Position numbers and translations under genes: made by a program. The notes under the pieces were generated by a model. It saw nothing but the letters and a program-made list of their open reading frames with translations, searched no databases and had not been told where the DNA came from. From Anodontia alba (taxonomy: Eukaryota > Mollusca > Bivalvia > Lucinida > Lucinidae): DNA of 64,000 nucleotides. The stretch is taken from positions 24,497,320-24,561,319 of the forward strand of contig OZ024823.1 in the NCBI GenBank assembly GCA_964016985.1. Reading direction: 5' to 3'. Position 1 is the first letter of the stretch, and each line of letters starts with the position of its first letter. Positions 50,217 through 61,429 of the stretch are shown here, one piece after another.

Positions 50217-51318
50217 GCATACAACCCCTTTTCTCATAGCCAGACCCTTCAGATGAATTCTTGTAAAATCTAACTTCAAAAAGTTCAATAGATGAACTTT
50301 TTTTAAAAACGTACTTCTTAACTGTGAAGGATGGGGGATTATATAGTAGGATCACCTCCTACATCAAACTGGAGGTAATTAATTGTTTGTGAAAGTAAGG
50401 AATCTGTAAATGTATTTATAGAATCAAGAATCTGACAGACTACAATAGTGAATAGTCATAATCATAGAGAAATAAAACGAAAAACATAGTTCTGTATTTA
50501 CTCCCTTAGAAATATACAACATAGACTTAGCTCCCGGGAGGTTCATTATTGAAAAAGTGTTTCATTATTCATTACTATTGTGTCACATTTACCACTCTCT
50601 GCGGGGCAGGCTGAGGTCTTGGAGGTAGGGGAAGGACAGAAAATATTTCAAAATGTTGTCTGCTGATTTTTTCCCTAAAATGCTAGGCATTAATTTACTT
50701 AACTAATCAGCATATTCCAAGTCAGTAATGCAATAATAGCAGACATCCAGTTTAATAATGTAGTTTCCAAAAAATATCTTGATGTGTTAGTTAATCTTCT
50801 GTCAAAGGTATCTCATCTGCAGCCTTTGCACAGGATAACCAGATTATCCCATAAGCCCACAGTGATGACCGAAACTAACCTGTGCCACTTCATTTCTTTT
50901 ACACCTTCCCTAGATCCAACCCTTGGGTCCCAAGGAGAGGCAAAGTCTTAAGGTATCTCCTACACCACTGGATGGATTCCATCCAATTATATAAAGATGG
51001 AGATACTCAAGAAAGTCCACAGTCAAAGAACACAGCCTTCCCATGGCAAAATAAGATTTGAATAACACAGAATGACATAATAGAACAGCACTCTATTAAT
51101 GAAAACACCTGAAAAATTAACGCTTACTACGCTATAGGCAGATTCAGAAGCTGACAAACTGATGATATATTTCTTTATTAGACACAGAACCTAATGGTGT
51201 TCTGCAATGAGTTGGTTTAAAGTCCCCAGTAATGTTGTGCTGTTGCCTCTTATCGGGAGATGAATGACAAATTCAAGTCCTGTCTACATTGACAAGCAGC
51301 TCTGCCACGGAGACACCA
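50217..51318. other. intron, mostly unique
   Basis: Contains an hpH remnant at about 50588-50692 (TTTACCACTCTCTGCGG ... ATGCTAGGCATTAA). The rest (50800-51300) shows no repeat match or exon-like segment. Confidence 0.45.
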
Positions 51319-51536
51319 GGGCCCAGTTGTTCAAAGCGTCATTAGCTTAACGAGCTTGTTAAGGGTCATTTCGTTAACTGTTTTAGCAGATTCAATATAC
51401 AATATTCTGATATTTTTTGCTAAAAAATGTGAGTAGCTTTTTTTTTTCAGCAAAAAATTTCAGAGTATTTGCATATCACTCGATGTAAATTTTAATCGTT
51501 AACTAACGACATCGTTAGCTTTGAACAACTGGGCCC
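51319..51536. mobile_element. hpD MITE, one arm shortened
   Basis: Both GGGCCC ends intact. The stem loop is reduced to GAGTAGC next to a T run. Confidence 0.85.
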
Positions 51537-51942
51537 TGGCCCTTTTTTACCTTGATGAGCAGGGACCATTTGATGGGTGTCTGCACTGTCTGCAATTCAG
51601 CCTTCAGTGAAATATGTAGGACCACCTGACGTGTCACACAAAAAAGTGTTCACTCTGGCACAAGTTTCTAGAATTTAAAGTACATTTATCACCTGCCTGA
51701 CGGGTGTCAGACAAACTTTGAGAAGTTTTTGCATATAAAACCTGGGATTTTGTCATGAACAGTGACACAACAAAGATTGAGTCCAGTTTGTGTCTTCAAA
51801 AAAAAAAACAGTTGCAACTCATTTTCTCAAGCTGCAACATCAGCAGAAGCAGAAATACCCAATTTATCCTAAGTATTGGGACAGACAGGCCTAAACAAAC
51901 AGTGTAGACCCAACATGTTGAGTATGATCAGGGTCTACAATG

Positions 51943-52149
51943 TACAGTAAAACCTGTGTAAGAGAGCTACCTTCGAGACTGACTTTTAAATAGTGGTTGA
52001 TGAGGAAAAAGTTGTCTGTTTTATAAAGGTACATGTCATGTAATTTTGCTAGCAAAATTACATGACATGTACCTTTATAAGACAACCACCTTTCAACATC
52101 AACCACAGGCCAATTTCAAAGGTGGCTGTCTTACACAGGTTTTACTGTA
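51943..52149. mobile_element. hpK palindromic MITE nested in hpF
   Basis: TACAGTAAAACCTGTGTAAG at the left, mirrored by GTTTTACTGTA at the right. A perfect inner palindrome TACATGTCATGTAATTTTGC. TA borders. Confidence 0.87.
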
Positions 52150-52228
52150 TGTCACTCATCAAACAGTTTTGGACACATCAACACGTAGTAAGCTGGACTT
52201 GTTCAAATTTGAAAAGAATAAACACAGC

Positions 52229-52418
52229 ACTAGCTAAGACTTTTTTTTTTTTCAACCAAAAAGTCTTGATATTTCTCTTATTTCTCCACGAAGACATATG
52301 TTGTGGGTACTCATTAGAAGTGCCTCACTGAGGCACTTCTAATGAGTACCCACAACATATGTCTGCATGTAGAAATAAGAAAAATATTTACCTGATACCC
52401 CTCGTATCTGGTGCCATG
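52229..52418. mobile_element. hpA MITE nested in hpF
   Basis: AGCTAAGACTTTTTTTT to CTCGTATCTGGTGCCATG. Core arms around GTGCCTCACTGAGGCAC are near perfect. Confidence 0.84.
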
Positions 52419-52632
52419 GAATAAGGATGTCCCAATACTTAGGACAAATACGGTATGCATGATAATCTGCTGAATGCAGACAGGTATTGCCAAAAATACT
52501 TATGTCAGTGATTACAGGGAGTATAGAGAGGGAGTAGCCTTTTGGCCTTCAGCTAACAGGATACATCATCGCATGTTTGATATGTGACACAAAACAGGAA
52601 AACCAACAGTACACAAATATGTAGTAACACAT

Positions 52633-52845
52633 ATTACCCCTTCTCTTACTGAACAAGACATGCCCTGTCTTTGCAAACAGTGTAGTTCCAGATCAGTTGG
52701 CTTCTGAAGAAGCCAACTGATCTGGATCAGCACTGTTTGTCATTAAAGATGTGTATTTCTATCAAAAAACGGATCAAGTAATCTGATTGGCTGGAAATTA
52801 GAAGTGGGCGTGGCATCCTAATTTATTCAGCAAAGCAAGGGTAAA
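52633..52845. mobile_element. hpE MITE
   Basis: TTACCCCTTCTCTTACTG to CAGCAAAGCAAGGGTAA. Same orientation as 5887-6099. Confidence 0.82.
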
Positions 52846-52885
52846 TAACTCTAGACAAAGGGATAGCTCCAGACAAGGCAATATA

Positions 52886-53110
52886 GCTCTTCATAAGGAG
52901 CTTTTTTCAAATGAAAAAAAAAAAAAAAAATATTTTTCTTATTTCTCCACAAAGATATATGCTGTGCATCCATGTAGTCTGATCATGGTCTTGACTGTTA
53001 GCCAGTACATGATTTCTCTACACTGCACAGACATCATACAGGCAGTAAATGTCCAGAGTACCCACTCTATATGTTTCTATAGCGACAAGAGAAATAAGCA
53101 AGTATCCAGT
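52886..53110. mobile_element. hpA copy with replaced loop
   Basis: TAGCTCTTCATAAGGAGC and TCTCCACAAAGATATATGC at the left, GAGTACCCACTCTATATG with GAGAAATAAGC at the right. About 75 unrelated bases replace the loop. Confidence 0.65.
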
Positions 53111-53216
53111 GATTCTGGAAGCACAGGCCCTAATCAGACATGTTGGGCCTTCCTTGCCCTAATATACAATAAGGTTCATTTTCCCATACTGCATATCATA
53201 TAAGATGTTAAATTTC

Positions 53217-53406
53217 ATAGGTCTAGATAAGGGAGGGTATCCGGTCAATATATTCTTATTTCTCCATGAAAACATATGTTGTGGGTAATCATTAGAAGCA
53301 CCTCGGCGAGGCGCTTCTAATGAGTACCCACAATGTATGTTTTTGTGGAGAAATAAGGAAAATATCAATACTTTTGGACTGAAAAAAGCGCCTTAACTAG
53401 TGCTAT
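53217..53406. mobile_element. hpA MITE, well preserved
   Basis: AGGTCTAGATAAGGGAGG to GCCTTAACTAGTGCTATG. Arms around GCACCTCGGCGAGGCGC. Confidence 0.88.
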
Positions 53407-53424
53407 GTGTTTCACTGATTCAGG

Positions 53425-53618
53425 GAATTAATAAGGAGGAGTATTTGATGATCTGGGATATCTTTCTCCAGTTCTCCATAAAAATATATGTTGTGGGTAC
53501 TATTAGAAGTGCCTCAATGAGGCACTTCTAATGAGTACCCACAACATATGCTTTTATGGAGAAATAAGAAAAATTATCCAAGAATTATTATTAAATACTC
53601 CTCCTTAACAAGTCCTCT
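53425..53618. mobile_element. hpB MITE, complete
   Basis: AATAAGGAGGAGTATTTGATG to AATACTCCTCCTTAACAAG, with the same hairpin core as the adjacent hpA. Confidence 0.88.
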
Positions 53619-53880
53619 GTTCATTGCATAGTGCTTAGTGCAAGTGTGGAAGGTCCCCATTGAGGTGCTTCTAATGAGTACCCAAAATGTTTTTTATGGA
53701 GAAATAAGTAAAAATATCGAAGAATTATCATCAAATACTCCTCCTTAACAAGTCCTCTGTTCATTGCATAGCGTTTAGTGTGGAAGGTCCCCATCGAGGT
53801 GGTTTTAATGAGTACCAAAAATTTTTTTTTAAGGAGGAATAAGAAAAATTATCCAAGAATTATCCCTAACAAGTCCTGTG
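53500..53880. repeat. tandem array of hpB right halves
   Basis: The right arm and end of hpB plus TCCTCTGTTCATTGCATAG is repeated about three times (starts near 53500, 53655 and 53790), spacing about 120-140 bp, the last copy degraded. Confidence 0.8.
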
Positions 53881-54007
53881 TCTAGTTTCATCCTAGCTTA
53901 GCTGTCTGTACCAATATATGACATAAAGGCCTTTTTCTCACCCTGAAGCTCATATGTTTTTTTTCTTACAAGCTGTTTGTTTCATCCTTGAAGAACAAGG
54001 TGATCCC

Positions 54008-54190
54008 AGGGCTCGAGACAATTGAGAAAATTTTATTTCTCTATGAAAACATAATATGTTGTGGTCTCGTCAGATTCCTCTTGCCAAGACAATTTTTTTT
54101 TGATACAATGCTACAATGTAAGCTTTTGTGGAGAAATAAGAAAAAAATCTGAATATTTGTATCTGACGTTAAAAAACTACCTTCAGGTAA
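54008..54190. mobile_element. hpA MITE, degraded
   Basis: TTTATTTCTCTATGAAAAC to GGAGAAATAAGAAAAAAATC. Core replaced by unrelated sequence. Confidence 0.55.
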
Positions 54191-54241
54191 ATACTCTCTC
54201 TTCAAGGTGAACAGAGTAACTTACTGACTCTAGTAGACTGC

Positions 54242-54438
54242 AGAGCTCTAGATAAGATGAGGTAGCTTATGTAGCTTTCTTATGGCTCCATAAAAACATC
54301 ATGTTGTGGTACTCTTTTGAAGCACCTCACAACTGCGCTTCGAATGAGTACCCACAACATATGTATTTGTGGAAAAATGAGAAAAAATATCAACAATATG
54401 TTTTTCATTGAAGATGGTGATTTTTCTAGAGCTATGGA
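54242..54438. mobile_element. hpA MITE
   Basis: GAGCTCTAGATAAGATG to TTTTTCTAGAGCTATGG. The core arm is CTCTTTTGAAGCACC. Confidence 0.72.
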
Positions 54439-54469
54439 GCTGCTGTAAATGTTATGTCAAAATCTACCA

Positions 54470-54660
54470 CTGCTCCAGAGAAGAAGAGTAACTATAAATA
54501 TTTGTCCGATTTCACCACAAAAATGAATATTATTGACCTCATTAGAACTGCCTCTGTATGACAATTGTAATGAGTACCCACAGTGTATGCTTTAATGGAG
54601 AAAATAAACAAATTATCAATGGTTTTGGTTTAAAAAAAGAAGTCTTATCTGAGTTGTGAA
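54470..54660. mobile_element. hpA MITE, diverged
   Basis: CTGCTCCAGAGAAGAAG to GTCTTATCTGAGTTGTG. Confidence 0.65.
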
Positions 54661-54747
54661 TCTCAGACTTATCATGAAGCAAGAATGTTGGAAGCTTCTT
54701 TCATACACATTTTTCTTCTTTACGTCTACTAAGGAAAACTAGAGATA

Positions 54748-55087
54748 CCATATTCAATCTAATTACCGCACATACCCCTATAAGTGCACAGTCAAGAAAT
54801 TCCGTAGTCTTCAGATTACAACCTGTGCACTTTTTCTTTACTTCTTTACAAAGGCATATGTTTTGAGTACTCATTTGAATTGCATCGACTTGTTGATGCA
54901 ATTCAAATAAGTACTCACAACATATGCCTTTATAAAGAAAATCAGAGAAAAAAAAAATTGCATATTCATCATCAAACTAGTCCTTTTCTGATCTTTTTTT
55001 ATAGTGTATCCTTAGTAGGTAGATACGTATTTTACCACAAATGAGTGTTCCCAGTAATTTGAAAAGTGTGGTAATTAGGTGAATAGG
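54748..55087. mobile_element. hpC MITE
   Basis: CCATATTCAATCTAATTACC to GTAATTAGGTGAATAGG. Core arms TTGAATTGCATCGAC and its complement. Confidence 0.85.
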
Positions 55088-55089
55088 TA

Positions 55090-55552
55090 TCTAATTTACT
55101 CTAAATAATGGGGCACCTTAACGCCTTAAATAATAGGGCATCTTTGAATACCTTACTATACTTTTCCTAAAATTTGAACAAATGTGGACATTTTACCACT
55201 TGGTGATGTGTCTTAACCCTTAAAGCGCCAATCACAACTAAAGCAGATGACAATTTTGATTTTTTTTTTTTTTTTTTTTATTTTCAGATGAAAACTGTCT
55301 TGATATTTCATGTGAATCATCTGCCAAGCAGTCAATTCACATGAAATATCAAGACTTGTTTTCTCTGAAAAATAAAAAATAAAAATTTTAGAATGTCGTC
55401 TGCTATAAATTTTGCTTGGCACTTTAAGGGTTAAAACTGCTGGATGAGTACCAAAGAGTGTGCATCCTTCTCGAACACCACACCATGCAGTCTGATCTGG
55501 GTCTACAATATTTGCTGTCTGTTCTGATAATTAGGGTAAATACAGTATATTT
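55090..55552. mobile_element. hpF copy split by hpG
   Basis: TTTACTCTAAATAATGGGGC to GGTGATGTGTC at the left; AACTGCTGGATGAGTACC to TTAGGGTAAATACAG after the insert. Confidence 0.75.
55213..55434. mobile_element. hpG MITE, complete, nested in hpF
   Basis: TTAACCCTTAAAGCGCC to GGCACTTTAAGGGTTAA. TTAA borders are preserved. Confidence 0.87.
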
Positions 55553-55647
55553 GTATGATAATGGTTTCAGAAAAACATGATATTCAGATAAACGTAGTTT
55601 CTCTCATCACCATGCCACCATTTTTGTATGATTTGGGTTTTATAGCA

Positions 55648-55846
55648 TATAGCTCCCCATGATATAACACTTTTTTCAAGAAAAAAGTTTTGATATTTTT
55701 CTTACTTCTCCATGAAAACATAATTTTGTGGGTAAAAGTTAGAAGCGCCTTATGGAGGTGCTTCTAATGAGTACCTACAACATATGTTTTCTTAGAGAAA
55801 TAAGAAAATTATTATGTGTGGATACTCCCTCTTATCCGGAGCTAAG
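55648..55846. mobile_element. hpA MITE
   Basis: ATAGCTCCCCATGATATAAC to CTCTTATCCGGAGC. A further degraded hpA lies at about 55968-56105. Confidence 0.75.
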
Positions 55847-56163
55847 CTATAAGGAATCAGATCAGGGACCAAACTACCCATATTACCCTGCACATATCAA
55901 AACCCAACCAATAGCCAGGGTCTTCACTATTTGTATACATATTAAATTATACTGAAAATTTTGCAATCATAACTCTTGATAAGAATGACATTGAGATAAA
56001 TCTTGTCTTTATTTCTTGGCTGAGTACCCAGGCAGGGTAAAAACTAGTTTTTTGCTTCCTGTCGAGACTGTCCACAACATTAAGTTGCAATGAGAAATAA
56101 GAAATAATATATAGACTGACAAACACAGAAACAGGAACTGAGACAAAATATATGAATGTACTG

Positions 56164-56354
56164 TTAACCCTGGTCATGCTCATCCTGGATATACCCTGCC
56201 TTTGCAAACAGTGTAGATCCAGATCAGATCTGGATCTGCACTGTTTGCCATTAAGTATGTGAAATGATAGCCACAATCTGTATCAAGTTACCTGATTGGC
56301 TGAAAATAAGATGTGGGCGTGACATCATAATTTATTCAGAAGGACAAGGGTTAA
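56164..56354. mobile_element. hpE MITE, short loop
   Basis: TTAACCCTGGTCATGC to GGACAAGGGTTAA. The GTTGGCTTC loop is deleted, leaving GATCCAGATCAGATCTGGATC. Confidence 0.83.
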
Positions 56355-56585
56355 AAGTCTTTGTCTTTAGCTTGCATTTAGGATACAGTTTCTTTTCTCC
56401 ACTGAAGCTTCCCCCAGTAAACACAAGAAAATTACTGAGGCAGGAAATTAAATCTAAGTCTCTGCCAAAAGATTCTAGCCTTAGCTAGTAAGACTGCTTT
56501 ACACCACATCAACACATATTCATAGCTCAAAAAAGAAAGTTTTTACAACCACAAAAACCACAAAATATTACTGACATGCCATAAT

Positions 56586-56752
56586 AAAACCCTAAATACT
56601 AGGGCAGGTAGGCCTGAGTAAAACACTGAAGACTCTAATCAGATGCCTGATGTCTACAGTTTTCCACTCATACATCAGCTTTGTAGACAGCAACATGAAT
56701 GTAAAATGGACTTGTTCAAATTTAAGGACACGTATGGTAATATGGAGCTAAA
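56586..56752. mobile_element. hpF MITE, diverged
   Basis: ACCCTAAATACTAGGGCAGG to TTAAGGACACGTATGG. Confidence 0.65.
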
Positions 56753-56964
56753 GGTTGAAGGTTAAAGTCCAGCTGAGACTATCAAGTAAAAATTTCCCTC
56801 TGTTCACCCATCATTAAATAGGCACATTTCAGTGGCAGGTTAAAGGCAGTAAAAGGAGAGAATATGGCCCTGTATTTCATATGCTGTAGCCCAAAACATG
56901 TTGGGTTTTATCCCCTACCACATATATGGCTGCATGGCTATGGGACATAAGGAGTTAAGTAGAC

Positions 56965-57096
56965 TGGCTCCAGTCTCCAGCAACTATATTTAATACTTTT
57001 TTCTTATAATCCTGTTTGTTAATCCACTAAATACCACAAAAATAATATCATATAAAGGCTGGTCACTATTGACCAGCCTTTATAGTCACTAAAATT
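56965..57096. mobile_element. hpQ half element
   Basis: GACTGGCTCCAGTCTCCAG, AATCCTGTTTGTTAATCCAC, then a short hairpin AAAGGCTGGTCACTATTGAC and ATAGTCACTA. Confidence 0.6.
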
Positions 57097-57185
57097 AATG
57101 TAAAACATGGTCAACAAACAGAGAAATGCCTTCAAACTGGATCTAAACTGCTCATGCAAAATGTTTCACTGTCTACTATAAACCA

Positions 57186-57421
57186 GGGCCCAGTTGTTCA
57201 AAGCGTCGTTAGCTTAACGAGCTCGTTAAGGGTCATTTCGTTAACTGTTTTAGCAGATTCAATATACAATATTATGATATTTTTTGCTGAAAAAATGTGA
57301 GTAGCTTTTGCAGCTACTCACATTTTTTCAGCAAAAAATTTCAGCATATTTGCGTATCACTTGATGTAAATTTTAACGAATTGTTAACTAACGACATCGT
57401 TAGCTTTGAACAACTGGGCCC
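57186..57421. mobile_element. hpD MITE, best preserved
   Basis: Arms match almost throughout, from GGGCCCAGTTGTTCAAAGC to the axis at AGCTTTTGCAGCT. Confidence 0.92.
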
Positions 57422-57537
57422 AGCTGTCCAAGGACTTAATCAATGACAGGACTCTACCATGAAGGACCTTTTTGCAGATTATGATGTGTACCAAAATCAA
57501 GTGTGTAATGGTGGAATAAGACTACTTTGATCTAGAA

Positions 57538-58098
57538 GCATAGATCTTTTTAGGTGGCCCTTTTTTTTTTTTATAACAAAAAAAGTATTTTTCTTATTTC
57601 TCAATAAAAATATTCACTCTGGGTTCTAAATAGACACACCCTACCTAGAAGTTTATAAAGAGTATCTACAACATGGAGAAACAATCACCGTATTCAATCT
57701 AATTACAGCACTGTGCACTTAGATTTTTCAAAAGTACTCGGAAAACTTGTGGTACAATACACCTACCTTATACTATGGGTATACTTAAAAAAAAAAAAAA
57801 AAAAAAAAAACAAGAAAAGATGAGCACAGGACATCAAATGATGCTTATGCAATGTTTTTTTTTCTTCTGATTTTCTTTACAAAAGTATGTTGTGGGTACT
57901 CATTTGAATTGCATCAACAAGTTGATGCAATTCAAATGAGTACCCACAACATATGCCTTTATAAAGAAGTAGATATAAGTGCACTGACTGTAACATGAAA
58001 ACTACTGAATTGCTTGACTGTGCGCTTATAGGGGTATTTGTGGTAATTAGGTTGAATACGGTAGTATCTAGCTGGATACCCCTCTTATCTAGAACTAT
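57538..58098. mobile_element. hpA copy split by hpC
   Basis: CATAGATCTTTTTAGGTGG and TTCTTATTTCTCAATAAAAA, with ACAACATGGAGAAAC before the hpC. CTGGATACCCCTCTTATC and AGAACTATG follow it. Confidence 0.68.
57686..58063. mobile_element. hpC MITE nested in hpA
   Basis: ACCGTATTCAATCTAATTAC to TAATTAGGTTGAATACGGTA. Core arms TTGAATTGCATCAAC and complement are perfect. Confidence 0.87.
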
Positions 58099-58389
58099 GT
58101 AAAAGGCTGAATGTCAACAGTAGAAAATTCTTGTCATAAATCCAGACAAATATGAACATGTGACTGAAATGGAATGCCTGAGCTCTAGCATTTTCTCTTT
58201 ATTTGTGTGCTAAAAAATATTTGCTTTTTCTTACTTTTCTATAAATATGTTAAGGCATCTCATTATAATAATCACATTAAGATAGTTTGATGAGATGCCA
58301 TAGGTATTCATGAACAGAAGAAACAATTGTATGCATATTCTGTGCATTTCAGGGCCCATCAGGAGATTATTATAAATTGTCAACATGAC

Positions 58390-58599
58390 TTAACACTTAG
58401 TACGCTCTAGGCAAATTCAGCAGAAGACGTCATTTTGAACCATTTTCTAATTTTTACCCAGAAAAATAGGACTTGACATTTTAAGCAAATTGTCTCCATT
58501 GCAGACAATTTGCATGAACTGTCAAATCCAGTTATCTGGGAAAAATGATAAAGTTCAAAATGACACTTGCTGAATATTTTACCTAGCATACTGAGCTAA
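58390..58599. mobile_element. hpH MITE, complete
   Basis: TTAACACTTAGTACGCTC to CTAGCATACTGAGCTAA. Arms CAAATTGTCTCCATTGCAG / AGACAATTTGCATG. Confidence 0.82.
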
Positions 58600-58659
58600 T
58601 TCAAACAGAAATAAACACAGTTCAAGGTAAGTTGATAACGGAAGTGGTAAATTATGACT

Positions 58660-59020
58660 TCTTTCATTGTTGTTGTCTTATTTTTGCACCAGAGCGTACC
58701 TCGTAAGTACTCATCAGAATCATCTCAGTGAGGTAATTCCAATGACTAACTCAAGGTATGTTTTAACCCTTGTCATGCTGTATAAATTAAGATGCCACGT
58801 CCATTTCTAATTTTTAGCCAATCAGATTACTTGATCCAGATTGTTGATATAAATTCACATACTTAATGGCAAACAGTGCAGATCCAGATCAGTTGGCTTC
58901 TAAGAAGCCAACTGATCTGAATCTACACTGTTTGCAAAGGTAGGGCATATCTGGGTTCAGCAGGACAAGGGTTTAAAACAAAAATAAAATTTCTGAATAC
59001 CAAGTTTATCTGGAGCCAGG
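58660..59020. mobile_element. hpA-like copy split by hpE
   Basis: GTACTCATCAGAATCATCTC and CAAGGTATGTT before the insert; AAATAAAATTTCTGAATACC and TTTATCTGGAGCC after it. Confidence 0.6.
58763..58976. mobile_element. hpE MITE nested in hpA-like copy
   Basis: TTAACCCTTGTCATGCTG to GGACAAGGGTTTAA. Confidence 0.85.
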
Positions 59021-59244
59021 ACTGAAGTGAATGGGCTGATAATGAGGACTGGGACATACCTCAGTATCCAGGACAGTTGTAAAAGCAGTGATAAGCACTC
59101 GAGTCACTCTCAAACACTTCACAGCGACTTACATTAGTGAAGTTAAATCTCAAGGACCATCATGATAAGACTAACTGAATAGAACACTTACTACTGTGTC
59201 AATTTTACTGCAACTGCTCTCTCTCTACTCTTTCATTGTCCTCA

Positions 59245-59379
59245 GAAGCTTTTTTCAACCAAAAAGTATTGATATTTTTCTTATTTCACCACAAAAACAC
59301 ATTGTGGTACTCATTAGAAGCGCCTTGCCAAGGCACTTCTAATTTGTACCCACATCATATGTTTTTGTGGAGAAATAAT
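59245..59379. mobile_element. hpA MITE, truncated right
   Basis: AGAAGCTTTTTTCAACC to GTGGAGAAATAATA. The right end is lost at the microsatellite. Confidence 0.72.
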
Positions 59380-59387
59380 ACTCTCTC

Positions 59388-59424
<37 letters not shown>

Positions 59425-59425
59425 G
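59380..59425. repeat. (TC)n/(TCTG)n microsatellite
   Basis: CTCTCTCTC, then TCTG units, then TC again. Confidence 0.95.
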
Positions 59426-59577
59426 TATTCCAAACATATTTTAGAATGTTGTCTGGTACAATTTTGAATGACCCTTTCTAGGTCAATGCACCAGCAATAG
59501 AAAGTAAAGCGGACATATCCAACCAAAGTTACTGTCAGATGAGTCCCGTCCTTTTTTTTCATCTTTAAATGTATGTT

Positions 59578-59851
59578 TTTGTTTGTGTTAAGGTTTTACG
59601 GCCCAGTCAACCCAATGGGGTCATGTCGAGCGCGGTCAGTTTACCTAACCACACCTCTAAGCCGTTAACCGGTATTGTGCACATTCTTTCGCCAGAAACT
59701 GACAACTGCCCTTCTTGAATCAGCGGAAGGGAGAGAATGACCGTAGAAAATATTTCATGATCTATCTCCACAAAAGAATGTTGCCGATCTCGGCGGGGGT
59801 TGAACCAGCGACCTCCTGGTCTCCAGTCGGACGGCGCATTCAACTGAGCCA
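59578..59851 (-). mobile_element. SINE-1 copy, little diverged
   Basis: Duplication TTAAATGTATGTT at 59565-59577 and 59852-59864. Lacks about 20 bases of body (ACGTTTACTGGG). Lies in an hpA remnant (CTCATTAGAATC at 59876). Confidence 0.93.
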
Positions 59852-59959
59852 TTAAATGTATGTTATATGTGGATACTCATTAGAATCATTTCAATGCACA
59901 ATGTGTTTCCATGGAGAAATAAGAAAAAAAAAGATATCTGCCTACCTTCTATCTACAAC

Positions 59960-60122
59960 TATATATGGGTAGCCATGTTTTTCTTAATTCTCCATGAAAA
60001 CATATGTTGTGGGTACTCATTAGAAGTGCCTCTGTGAGGCACTTCTAATGAGAACACACAACATATGGTTTCAAGGAGAAAAAAGAAATACATCATGCAG
60101 AAAGTGCCTTATCTGGAGCTGT
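59960..60122. mobile_element. hpA MITE, left end short
   Basis: TTTTTCTTAATTCTCCATG to GTGCCTTATCTGGAGC. Core arms around GTGCCTCTGTGAGGCAC. Confidence 0.8.
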
Positions 60123-60569
60123 AATACAATCCAGAAATTTGCTTGCAAGATCATTTTTCAAATACTGCAAAATTTCTTGGGTTAATGGGGTCCTCAGTGA
60201 CATCAAATTACATGTAAGTGGGTAGTGGTGACACTGAGTGATGAGATGATGCAACACTAAAGTATGCTGTATCTCAAGTGTGAGCCAATGAGCCATCTCA
60301 TGACAAGACCTGTCTTCTTAGCACATAATTATGAGAGCTGTGCATTCCTGCACTGTGTGTGCAGTTCACATTTTTCCCTTCATATGACCTTACCAGCATT
60401 CGTTTTACCCGACAAAGTTACCTTGTACCTGTAAAACTGAAGATTCTCTACATGCTGCTATACAGTGGCAGTACATAAACAAAACCTCTAGATCCAAAAT
60501 ACAGTTAGAACTATGAAGACTCTAGCTCTCTGGCCAAACGAAAAGCAATAACAGTGACAATCATGGAGA

Positions 60570-60886
60570 CACAGCTCCAGATAAGGTTCTAATTGTATTG
60601 ATAATCCTTGCCTATATGCCTCGAAATTATGTGGATCATAAGGCAATTCCAATGACTACCACAGGATACACTTTGGTACCATCACAAAATCATACCTATA
60701 TAATTTTGACCCCCTTAAACCCCACTTTTATATAGTAAAACTGGGGTTTACAGGGGTATACATTATTTTTCTTATTTCTGCTCAAAACATGGATTGTGGG
60801 TACTTGTTAGAATCACCTCGGCAAGGCGGTTCTAACGAGTACCCACAATCTATGTTTTGAGCAGAAATATGAAAAATAGCAGAATT
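60570..60886. repeat. hpA-related hairpins
   Basis: A degraded hpA (60570-60680, CAGCTCCAGATAAGG), a short hairpin TTAAACCCCACTTTTATA (60711-60755), then a near-perfect core palindrome (60765-60886) with GGGTACTTGTTAGAATCACC and stem variant CTGCTCAAAACATGG. Confidence 0.65.
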
Positions 60887-61019
60887 TTTATCCGAAAACT
60901 TTCAGTTTTTGATGGTGAAATTTTCAATATATTTGAACAGGCGTGTTTTTGTAAAAAAAAAAAAAAATAGCTAAGTTACCCTCTGAGTACTCCCTTTGGA
61001 GTAAAAACTACTGTCAGGA

Positions 61020-61425
61020 TTTTTTTTACCAAAACTTATAAGCACTAAATAAATACTTTTCTTATTTCTCCACAAAAACATATGCTGTAGGTATTCATTA
61101 AAAGCACCTCAGTGAGGCACTTCTAATACGTATCCACATGTACCCCATAACCTCTTTATAACATGACTGCTGGGATCCAAACTGAAAATCGTGTGATATC
61201 CAAACAAAAATGTATAGACTATATAGAAAAATGACCATAAAAGGTCATTTTTCTATATAATCTAGACATTTTTGTCTGGATACAACACTTTTGGGGTCCA
61301 CATTTAAACCGTCTTACATCTGAACTGTCTTATAATCAATGGTCTTATAAGAGGTTCCAGTGTATGTTTTAATGGAGAAATAAAAAAAAATCAATACTTT
61401 TTGACTGAAAAAAAAAAAAAACACA
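61020..61425. mobile_element. hpA copy split by hpI
   Basis: TTCTTATTTCTCCACAAAAA and GAGGCACTTCTAATACG before the insert. TGTTTTAATGGAGAAATAA after it. Confidence 0.72.
61141..61364. mobile_element. hpI MITE nested in hpA
   Basis: ACCCCATAACCTCTTTATAA to AAGAGGTTCCAGTGTA, TA on both sides. Carries the GTGTGATATCCAAACAAAAA stretch that corresponds to the mariner and DIRS target sites at 6286 and 7995. Confidence 0.87.
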
Positions 61426-61429
61426 AAAA

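Larger units (their letters stand above)
51858..52449. mobile_element. hpF copy split by hpK and hpA
   Basis: TTTATCCTAAGTATTGGGAC at the left; GTCACTCATCAAACAG and GGACTTGTTCAAATTTG between the inserts; GTCCCAATACTTAGG at the right. Confidence 0.82.
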
